NCBI GenBank assembly: GCA_003577005.1
Contig: QEUW01000454.1
Coordinates: 1 to 6,460 of the forward strand
DNA: 6,460 bases
Reading direction: 5' to 3'
DNA from: Chloroflexota bacterium
GTDB lineage: Bacteria > Chloroflexota > Anaerolineae > Caldilineales > Caldilineaceae
Positions within the stretch are counted from its first letter, which is position 1. Every line of letters begins with the position of its first letter. A program made the position numbers and the translations under genes. The notes under the pieces were generated by a model, which did not search any database, was not told the origin of the DNA, and worked only from the letters and a program-made list of their open reading frames with translations. Positions 1-6,460 of this stretch are shown here, one piece after another.

Positions 1-1
1 C

Positions 2-124
2 GGCTCCGACAACACCACGGGTGGCATCTGGCGCGTGAACATGTCGACGGGCGCCGTCGCCTTCTTTGCCGCCGGGCCGGCGAGCCAGGGCAACGACGGG
101 GCGCGCTGCTACGACGCACCGGTG
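2..124 (+). other. DUF6923-like domain, C-terminal end only
   Basis: The segment GGIWRVNMSTG followed by an FFAAGP strand and NDGARC lines up with the end of the complete domain downstream (GRIHRVDI, LFANGP, NDGARC at about 1399-1508). It is therefore the last blade-like repeat of a preceding copy whose bulk lies upstream. Function is unknown; repeats of this kind resemble beta-propeller blades. Confidence 0.65.
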
Positions 125-715
125 CCCATCGACTTTGGCGATGCGCCCAATAGCTACGGCACCACGCTCGCCAGCAACGGCCCGCGCCATGCCATCCCCA
201 ACTATGACAACACGACCAACAGCGCACCGGTCATGCTGGGCAGCCTCATCGATATCGAGGTCGACGGCCAGCCCACGGCCAACGCCGACGGCGATGACAA
301 CAACGGCATCGCCGACGAGGACGCCCTGAGCGGGTTGCCGCGCATCACACTGCCCGCCTCGCCCGCGCAGACCGGTCAGACGGTCTCGCTCACGGTGCCC
401 TGCTCGCCGGATGGAGCCTTTGTCGTCGGCTATATCGATTTCGACGGCGGCGGCACCTTTGGCACCGGTCACGAACGCTCCGCCACCGCTACCTGTAGCG
501 GCGGCAACGCCAATGTGGTGTGGACCTTTGCCAACAGTACCGTGACGGCCAAGAACACCTATTTGCGCCTGCGCATCGCCTCGAACGCCGCCGAGATTCA
601 AACCCCCACCGGCCCGGCCAGCGACGGCGAGGTGGAGGACTACCGCATCATCCTCGACCCGCCGCCGCAGACCCCCTTTGGCGTCTGTGACGCGCGCGCC
701 TTTTGGCGTCTGTGA
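2..715 (+). CDS. 5'-truncated upstream part of a giant surface protein (DUF6923 tail + GEVED domain), ended by a frameshift
   Basis: The frame is open from base 2, so the gene begins upstream; the ATG at 35 lies inside a domain, has no ribosome binding site and is not a credible start. About residues 1-41 are the end of a DUF6923-like propeller-type domain (GGIWRVN, then NDGARCYDAP). About residues 43-218 are a GEVED domain: it opens with DFGDAPNSYGT, has an acidic Asp/Asn-rich segment (DGDDNNGIADED), a YIDFDGGG strand and the closing GEVEDY signature at 629-643. The protein is probably extracellular, with the acidic segments plausibly binding calcium (inference). The TGA at 713-715 is not a natural end. 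It arises inside the second copy of a 25-bp tandem duplication (677-726), and the domain that follows simply continues in the next frame from 702. The last residues (FWRL) are out-of-frame product. Best read as the first visible part of the gene that resumes at 702. Confidence 0.85.
   Translation, partial: GSDNTTGGIWRVNMSTGAVAFFAAGPASQGNDGARCYDAPVPIDFGDAPNSYGTTLASNGPRHAIPNYDNTTNSAPVMLGSLIDIEVDGQPTANADGDDNNGIADEDALSGLPRITLPASPAQTGQTVSLTVPCSPDGAFVVGYIDFDGGGTFGTGHERSATATCSGGNANVVWTFANSTVTAKNTYLRLRIASNAAEIQTPTGPASDGEVEDYRIILDPPPQTPFGVCDARAFWRL
125..655 (+). other. GEVED domain 1
   Basis: It begins PIDFGDAPNSYGT and continues through an LGSLIDIEVDGQP segment to the acidic DGDDNNGIADED loop. It then has a YIDFDGGGTF strand with Glu in GHERS, and closes with GEVEDYRI. 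This order is diagnostic of the GEVED domain found in bacterial extracellular proteins. The acidic loop probably binds calcium (inference). It is closely related to GEVED domain 2 at 1527-2069, sharing DGQPTA and NNGI.DED, so the two arose by duplication. Confidence 0.85.
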
Positions 716-727
716 CGCGCGCGCCTT
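677..727 (+). repeat. Perfect 25-bp direct tandem duplication causing a frameshift
   Basis: Copy 1 is 677-701 and copy 2 is 702-726, with one further matching base on the right. Copy 1 in the upstream frame and copy 2 in the downstream frame both encode FGVCDARA. Copy 2 continues as FLFQD into the next domain, whereas copy 1 runs into FWRL and the TGA at 713-715. Since 25 is not a multiple of 3, one copy is surplus and its removal restores one frame. Each copy contains the short inverted repeat GCGTC-TGT-GACGC (681-693 and 706-718), followed by an alternating CG run. These are features that favour polymerase slippage and also sequencing or assembly error. Confidence 0.95.
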
Positions 728-1526
728 CCTCTTCCAGGACAATCCATCAAATGGCTATGCCGTCAACCTGGTGACCGGCGCCGCCCCGCTGATCTTCCCG
801 AACATGGCCAATCTGACCAACGGCATTGGCTACAACCAGGTCGATAACTTCATCTGGGGCTCCTGCCTCTGGGGTTGCCCAACCACCGGCACTGCCTCGG
901 ACCCTGGCTACTTGACCCGCGTCGGCGCCGGCGGCGGCAACGTCGATATTGGCCCCATCCCTGGCTTACCGGGGACTTATCACATTGGCGATGTGCATCC
1001 GGATGGATTGTTATACTTGACTGACAATGGCGACCGCATGTATGTGGTCGATCTGCGCCCCACTTCGCTGACCTATCTCACCGTCATCACGGAAACGGTC
1101 TTCTCCGGTTCTGATGGCAATCCCAACCAACCCGGAACCAATTTGGGTGGTGCAGACTGGGCCTTCCACCCCGGCGATGGGCAGTTATACTCGGTGATCC
1201 GGGAGCTCGACCCCAACAACAACGACATCCGCTATAGCCGCCTGCTGCGCATCAACCCGGCCACCGGCCAGATCACCAACCTCGGCCGGCTGCGCAACAA
1301 CGCCAACACCGCCAACATCAACTTTGGCCCCTCGACGACCGGCTGGGGCGCCATGTACTTTGACAGCGCCGGCTATCTCTATATCTCCGAGAACGGCACG
1401 GGCCGCATCCACCGCGTCGACATCACCGACCCGTCCCTACCCAACAACTACCGCGCCGTCCTCTTTGCCAATGGTCCCTCTTCCACCTCCAACGATGGCG
1501 CCCGCTGCAATGCGGCGCCGCTGCCC
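702..1526 (+). other. DUF6923-like (propeller-type) domain, complete
   Basis: The domain has repeated blade-like units in which Gly/aromatic strands alternate with ligand-free turns: NGIGYNQVDNFIWG (about 822-863), HPDGLLYLTDNG (about 996-1031), WAFHPGDGQLYSV (about 1160-1198), LLRINPATGQITNLG (about 1242-1286), and GYLYISENGTGRIHRVDI (about 1371-1424). The FGVCDARAFLFQ opening and the NDGARC end bracket it. The family has no assigned activity, and I see no catalytic residues. Codons in about 960-1200 are somewhat more AT-rich (TTA, TTG, GGA) than in the DUF11 array. Confidence 0.65.
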
Positions 1527-4500
1527 GTCGACTTTGGCGATGCGCCCGACAGCTACGGTACGCTGCTTGATAGTGCCGGCGCACGCCACGCTGTGCCCAC
1601 CTACAACAGCGCCAACCAGACGGCCAACCTCATGCTCGGCAGCCGCATCGACATCGAATCCGACGGCCAGCCCACCGCCGATGCGAACGGCGACAACAAC
1701 AACGGCATCGACGATGAGGATGGGATCGGCGTGGTGCCGCCCTTCAACCCCGGCATGGGGAGCTATTCAACCCAGGTCTTGGTATCCAACACGACGGGCA
1801 ACATCGCCCGTCTCTGCGGTTATCTGGACGCCGATGACGGCACAGAGGGATTCAATGGCAGCTTCAACAGTGGCAACGAACGCGCCTGTGTGGATGTGCC
1901 AAACGCGCCTGACCCGCAGGTGGTAACGCTCAACTGGAGCAACCTAGCGCTGAGCACAGCAGCAACGGAGACCTACCTGCGGCTGCGGCTGGGTACAGTG
2001 GCGGCGGAAGTCGGGTCGCCCGCCGGTCCCGCTAGTGACGGAGAGGTGGAAGATTACCTGGTATCCACCGGGCTGAATTGTGGCACCGGCACGGCGCAAA
2101 CCATCTCCGGCTATGCCCAGGCCTGGACGCCTGACAGCACCTGGCAAACCGCGACCGGCAATCATGCCAGGCTGGCGATCAATGCGCCTGATGGGCAGGG
2201 AGTGCAAGTATACCAGGCTCAGGACAACGTGCTGACCCTGGACATGGCCACGGTCGTTCCTGTCGGGCAGGTGGTCACACTCTATTTGAGCCAGCCGGCC
2301 AATGACGCTTTCCGCGGGAACGTGCTCATCGAGAGTTCGGCAGACGGCGTGACCTTTGGCAGTCCCGCCACCTACACACCGGGAGCCACGCTACCCGCCT
2401 ATGAGCCGTTCAGTTATAGCGTACCGGTTGGGGGGGCGCGCTTCATCCGCATCACCCCGCAGGACAACGGCCAGAGCGGCACGGCGGTGCGGGTCGATGG
2501 CTTGCGCTATTCCTTCCAGTATTGTGAATGTGCTGCGGCGATCAACTATGTCCAGCAGCCCAGCTTTGAGGAGTTCCCGCAGTGCAGCCTGCAGAGCGGC
2601 GTCTTTGGCAACTGGCAGGTGATTCAGAACAACGTCCACATCTGGGGACAGAACTGTACGCTGGGTTGGGTGGCACCGCACGGCCTCAATACCGTGGATC
2701 TAGACGGTGGGACGACCGGTGGTATCGAGCAGATGCTCACCGGGCTCAACCCCGGCCAGCGCTACAACCTCACCTTCTACATGGGTTTCAACCCGGCTGC
2801 CGGCGCCGATTCGGCCTCGATGCGGGTGCAGGTAGGCGACTTTGATGAAATCTACACCTCGGCCAGCAATGCCACTACTGGCGGCTTCAACCGCGTCTAT
2901 GTCGAGTTTACGGCGCAGAGCAGCAGCGAAACCTTGCGCTTTGTTTCGTTGACCGGCAGTGGCGGCCCGACCCTGCTCAACGGCGGCGGCGCGCCTGGCT
3001 TTGGGGTCGTGATCGACGATGTGCGGGTCACGACCAAATACTGCGACGACTATGGCGATGCACCGTTCAGCTACGGCAGCGCCGCCCATATGGCCATAGG
3101 TGCGCTGTTGGGTCTGCTCCGCGACACCGAGCAGACCGACCAGCCCACCCCCGGCGCCGATGGGGATGACCTCAATGGGGTCGATGATGAGGATGGCGTC
3201 ACGCTGCCCGCCGTGCTGGCGCCCGGCCAGACGATTACCGTGCCGGTGACCGTCAGCGGCGGCAGTAGCCTGCTGCAGGCGTGGATCGACTGGAACGGCA
3301 ACGGCGTCTTCGACCCTGCCGAGCAGATCGCCACCGACCTGGCCGTCAGCAGCGGCACCAACAACATTGACGTGACGGTGCCCGACGATGCGGTGCTGGA
3401 CACGACCTACGCCCGCTTCCGCCTCAGCACGCAAAGCGGTCTTGGCCCGACGGGGCCTGCCCCTGACGGTGAGGTGGAAGACTATCTGCTCACCATCGCC
3501 ATACCCAGCCTGAGCGCCAGCAAGCGGGCCACGCTGCAAAGCGACGCTGACGGCAACGGCTTCGCCAGCCCCGGCGACACCCTGCGCTACACCATCGAGA
3601 TCGTCAACGGTGGCGCCGGCACGGCGCTGGGTGTGGTCTACACCGACCTGCCTGACCTCAACACGGCCCTGGCCGTGGGCAGCGTCACCACCAGCCAGGG
3701 CGCGGTCACCACCGGCAACACGGCCGGCGACAGCACCGTGGCGGTGGACATCGGCGACATTGCCAGCGGCGGAGTGGTGAGCATCGTCTATGATGTCACC
3801 ATCAACAATCCAGTGGCAGCGGGCGTGACCCAGGTGGTCAACCAGGGCATCGTCGACCCGCAGAACCCCGACATCCCCGACCTGCTCACCGACGACCCCG
3901 ACACGCCCGTGCCCGGTGACCCGACAGTGGTGCCCATCGTCGCCGCTCCGGTGGTCAACGCCTACAAGAGCGCCACGCTGGCCGTGGATGCCGATGGCGA
4001 TGGCGCGCCTTCGCCCGGCGACACCTTGCTCTACACTATCCAGATCATCAACAGCGGCAACCAGGATGCACCGGCTGTAGTGCTCAACGACCTGCTCGAT
4101 GCCAAAACCACGCTCAACGTGGGCAGCGTGACCACCGACCTGGGCACCGTGATGGCGGGCAACAGCGCCGGCGATACCCATGTCGAGGTGGCAGTGGGGG
4201 ACCTGCCCGGTGGCGGGACGCAGGCCACCATCACCTACCAGGTGACCATCAACAACCCGTTGCCCGCAGGCGCGACCCAGGTGAGCAACCAGGGCATTGT
4301 CAGCAGCCCGGACCCCAACGTGCCTGACATCCTCACCGACTGCACCGACACGCCCCTCCCCGACGATGCCTGTGACGTGCCGGTGGTGGCCCAGCCGGTC
4401 GTCAACGCCTACAAGACGGCCACACTGGCGGTGGATGCCGATGGCGACGGTGTGCCCTCGCCCGGCGACACCTTGCTCTACACCATCCAGATCCGCAACA

Positions 4501-6460
4501 GCGGCAACCAGGACGCCCCTGGGTTGGACTTCCTCGACCATCCCGACGCCAACACCACGCTGGTGGTAGGTAGTGTCGCCAGCGACCGGGGCACCGTCAC
4601 CAGCGGAAACACGGGAGGCGATATGAGTGTCGCTGTCGACATCGGTACCTTGCCCGGTGGCGGTGGGCAGGCGAATATCAGCTACCGGGTGACCATCAAC
4701 AACCCGTTGCCCGCAGGCGTGACCCAAGTCTCAAACCAGGGCATCGTCAGCAGCCCGGACCCCAACGTGCCTGACATCCTCACCGACTGCACCGACACGC
4801 CTGAGCTCGACGATGCCTGCGACGTGCCGGTGGTCAGCGAGCCGGTGGTCAAGGCCTACAAGAAGGCCACGCTGGCGGTGGACGCCGACGGCAACGGCGT
4901 GCCTTCGCCCGGTGATACACTCCTCTACACCCTCCAGATCATCAACAGCGGCAACGCTGCCGCACCGGGCCTGAGCTTCAGCGACAGCCCCGATGCGAAC
5001 ACTCAACTCATCGTGGGCAGTGTCAGCACGAGCTATGGCACCATCACCCGCGGCAACACGGCTGGGGATACGGGCATCGCTGTCGACATTGGCACGCTGC
5101 CCGGTGGGGGAGCACAGGTGGAGTTCTCGTTCCGGGTGACCATCGACAACCCGCTGCCGGCGGGCGTGACCCAGGTCGCCAACCAGGGCATCGTCAGCAG
5201 CACCGACCCGTCTATTCCCGATGTGCCCACCGATGACCCCGAAGACCCCACGTCGGACGACCCCACTGATGTGGTCATCGAGGCGCGGCCGGTGCTCGAC
5301 GCCTTCAAGCGCGCGACGCTCTTCACCGACGCCGACGGCAACGGCTTCCCCAGCCCCGGCGATACCTTGCTCTACACCATCCAGCTCTTCAACCATGGCA
5401 ACGCCGCCGCCCCGGATGTGCGCTTCAGTGACATCCCCGACGCCAATACCCTGCTGGTGGTGGGCAGTGTGGGTACCAGTCTGGGGACCGTGACGACCGG
5501 CAACACGGCCGGCGACACGAGCATCGTCGTGGACATCGGCACGCTGCCAGGCAGAGGAGTGGTCGAGATCTCCTATCGGGTGACGGTGGTCAACCCGCTG
5601 CCAGCGGGGGTGAGCCGGGTGCTCAACCAGGGGGTGATCAGCACCAGCGACCCGAACCTGCCCGATGTGTTGACCGATGACACGGCCACGCCTACGCCGG
5701 AGGACTCCACCGAGGTGTGGTTGACGGCGGAACCGCTGCTGCGGGCGACCAAGGCCGACACTCTCTTCGTCGATGCCGACGGCAATGGGGTTCCCAGCCC
5801 TGGCGACACGCTGCTCTACAACGTCACCGTGGTCAACATCGGCAACGGCGCAGCCACAGGGGTGCGTTTCATCGATACGCCTGATGCCAACACCAGCATG
5901 GTGACAGGCAGCGTCAGTAGCAACCGGGGCAGTGTGAGCACAGGCAACAACAGTGGCGACACCACGGTGGCGGTGGAGGTGGGCGTCTTGCCAGCGGGCG
6001 AGCGCCTGGACGTGAGCTACCAGGCAGTGATCCACAACCCGCTGCCAGGCGGTGTGACCCAGGTGGCCAACCAGGGCATGGTCCACAGCGACAACGACGC
6101 CAACCCCTGCCCCGACCTGCCCCTGGCCGCCGAGGTGCAGTGTCCGCAACTGCCCACCGACGACCCCAGCACGTTGATCCCGCACGACCCCACCGTGACC
6201 CAGCTGGCCGCCCTACCAGATCTCGTGGCCAGCAAGCGGGATACGCTGGTGGTGGATGTGGGGGGTGACCAGACGGTAACGCCCGGCGACACGCTGCTCT
6301 ACACCGTGCTGGTGTACAACCAGGGCAACATTGCGGCCACGGACGTGGTCTTCACCGACCTGCTCGACCCCAACACTACCCTGGTGGCGGGGAGCGTGCA
6401 GACGACCGGCGGTACGGTGACGAGAGGCAACAACAGTGGCGACAGGAGCATCGAGATCAA
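702..6460 (+). CDS. Main part of a giant repetitive surface/adhesin-like protein (DUF6923, GEVED x2, choice-of-anchor C-like, DUF11 x7), open at the right edge
   Basis: This frame has no stop from 702 to the window end (1919 complete codons, incomplete at 6459-6460). Domains in order, counting residue 1 at base 702: DUF6923-like 1-275; GEVED 276-456, ending GEVEDY; an unassigned beta-rich domain 460-607; a choice-of-anchor C/DUF642-like domain 614-778; a third GEVED 780-933, again ending GEVEDY; and DUF11-type modules from 935 onward, with conserved Lys at 941, 1089, 1238, 1387, 1536, 1684 and 1845. No catalytic motif is visible. The composition (Thr, Asp, Gly, Asn, Val rich; few Lys and Cys) fits a secreted stalk-like protein with adhesive or structural use, which is inference from family context. 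No signal peptide, sortase motif or C-terminal sorting domain lies in the window; these would sit beyond either edge. The first in-frame ATG (804) is inside a domain with no ribosome binding site, so this part should be expressed only as a continuation of the upstream frame. Deleting one 25-bp repeat copy joins it to 2-701. Confidence 0.9.
1527..2069 (+). other. GEVED domain 2
   Basis: It opens VDFGDAPDSYGT, then has LGSRIDIESDGQPTADANG, an acidic NNNGIDDEDG loop and a YLDADDGTEGFNG segment, and closes with a LRLRLG strand and SDGEVEDYL (about 2034-2060). It sits directly after the DUF6923-like domain, exactly as domain 1 does, so the pair behaves as a duplicated unit. The middle strand (Cys-Gly-Tyr-Leu-Asp) differs from the YIDFDGGG of domain 1 and carries a cysteine. 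That cysteine could pair with the one in ERACVD about 25 residues on (inference). Confidence 0.85.
2079..2522 (+). other. Unassigned beta-rich domain
   Basis: About 148 residues lie between GEVED domain 2 and the choice-of-anchor C-like domain. The segment starts CGTGTAQTISGY and ends with RVDGLRYSFQYCEC. In between are alternating hydrophobic strands (VVTLYLSQ, GNVLIESSADG, ARFIRITPQD) that read like a jelly-roll or galactose-binding-type beta sandwich such as those following SdrD-like or anchor domains. No family motif is clear enough to name it, and no function is proposed. Cysteines at both ends suggest a disulfide-closed module. Confidence 0.5.
2541..3035 (+). other. Choice-of-anchor C / DUF642-like domain
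   Basis: The order of motifs matches this carbohydrate-binding-like beta-sandwich family. An N-terminal PSFEE is followed by GNWQVI and NVHIWG, then GLNTVDLDGGTTGGIEQ, the strand GQRYNLTFYMG, a late strand ETLRFVSL, and the terminal GFGVVIDDVRV. Families of this type are secreted, often with a C-terminal surface anchor. No anchor follows here because the domain sits mid-protein. Polysaccharide or cell-wall binding is possible from family resemblance only. Two cysteines (about 2583 and 2655) may form a disulfide. Confidence 0.7.
3039..3500 (+). other. GEVED domain 3 (short variant)
   Basis: It opens YCDDYGDAPFSYG, has an acidic loop DGDDLNGVDDEDGV and the classic strand WIDWNGNGVFDPAEQ, and closes with PDGEVEDYLL (about 3465-3488). 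The stretch between the opening motif and the acidic loop is shorter than in domains 1 and 2. The WIDWNGNG strand is closer to the family norm than in the other two copies. It leads directly into the first DUF11 module. Confidence 0.85.
3504..6460 (+). repeat. Array of seven tandem DUF11-type modules (seventh truncated)
   Basis: Each module carries a K-ATL-type start, an Asp-rich loop DADG[DN]G, then SPGDTLLYTI, an N.GN..AP segment, D.PDANT and GSV...GTV..GN.AGD. It continues with VDIG.LPGG, a strand ending in NPLPAGVTQV.NQG, and an Asp/Pro-rich linker. These are DUF11 (conserved repeat, B_ant_repeat-like) features. The conserved Lys codons are at 3522, 3966, 4413, 4860, 5307, 5751 and 6234, so module spacing is 444, 447, 447, 447, 444 and 483 bp. 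Approximate modules: 3504-3947, 3948-4394, 4395-4841, 4842-5288, 5289-5732, 5733-6215, 6216-6460. Such arrays form elongated Ig-like stalks on cell surfaces (family knowledge); that this one projects a binding head outward is inference. The array continues past the window. Confidence 0.9.
4242..4841 (+). repeat. Near-identical 447-bp-offset direct repeats in DUF11 modules 2 and 3
   Basis: The stretch from 4242 recurs from 4689, exactly 447 bp later, with only a few differences. Bases 4299-4354 and 4746-4801 are identical over 56 bp. Other neighbouring modules are clearly related but more diverged in DNA. This marks recent duplication or gene conversion between these two modules and is a likely site for recombination or for collapsed assembly. 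Confidence 0.85.

Noticed and set aside
677..715. Programmed +1 ribosomal frameshifting as the explanation of the frame change
   Set aside because: A +1 shift here would rejoin the frames, but the exact 25-bp duplication accounts for the change more simply. It would also leave an extra repeated FGVCDARA-like stretch, and I see no typical slippery codon and stop arrangement.
804..806. ATG as the start of an independent downstream gene
   Set aside because: It falls inside the DUF6923-like domain, has no Shine-Dalgarno-like sequence before it and no signal peptide after it.
1324..1926. A 200-codon + strand frame
   Set aside because: It is a Pro/Thr/Ala-rich off-frame reading of the DUF6923-GEVED region, whose true frame gives clear domain motifs.
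2700..4727. A 675-codon open frame on the - strand
   Set aside because: It lies wholly opposite the DUF choice-of-anchor, GEVED and DUF11 coding frame. Its protein is a His/Gly/Val/Arg-rich repeat that mirrors the DNA repeats, has no recognisable domain and no ribosome binding site. Long antisense frames are expected opposite GC-rich repetitive genes.
4731..6185. A 484-codon open frame on the - strand
   Set aside because: It is the same kind of shadow opposite DUF11 modules 3-6. It repeats with the module period and shows no domain or start signal.
3504..6460. CRISPR array or other non-coding repeat
   Set aside because: The period is about 447 bp, units are diverged mainly at tolerated codon positions, and an open frame runs through all of them: these are protein-domain repeats.

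Overview
The whole window is the inside of one very large, repetitive, secreted-type surface or adhesin-like protein gene read on the + strand. It has neither its real start nor its real end here: the reading frame is already open at base 2 and still open at base 6460. There are no RNA genes, promoters, terminators, CRISPR arrays or insertion sequences that I can support, and no intergenic gap. Base composition is GC-rich with a strong G/C preference at third codon positions. The domain mix (DUF6923-like, GEVED, choice-of-anchor C/DUF642-like and DUF11 repeats) is typical of giant extracellular proteins of environmental bacteria. Chloroflexota such as Caldilinea-like Anaerolineae is one plausible source, but the sequence alone does not settle the taxon.

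Layout from left to right: (i) 2-124, the end of a DUF6923-like propeller-type domain; (ii) about 125-655, GEVED domain 1; (iii) 677-727, a perfect 25-bp tandem duplication that shifts the frame and produces a TGA at 713-715; (iv) 702-1526, a full DUF6923-like domain, and 1527-2069, GEVED domain 2, which together repeat the architecture of (i)-(ii); (v) 2079-2522, a beta-rich domain I cannot name; (vi) 2541-3035, a choice-of-anchor C/DUF642-like domain; (vii) 3039-3500, GEVED domain 3; (viii) 3504-6460, seven tandem DUF11-type modules (six complete, the seventh cut by the window edge), mostly 444 or 447 bp long.

As the sequence stands, the gene is split. An upstream fragment (2-715) ends at the TGA, and a downstream 1919-codon open frame (702-6460) has no credible start or export signal of its own. 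Removing one copy of the 25-bp repeat joins them into a single uninterrupted frame through the whole window. The break is therefore either a recent or reversible slippage mutation, or an assembly or sequencing artefact. I found no enzyme and no multi-gene system. The most informative points are the hairpin-containing frameshifting duplication, the very regular DUF11 array with recently homogenised modules, the calcium-loop-like motif lost in the last module, and cysteine pairs confined to certain inter-module linkers.
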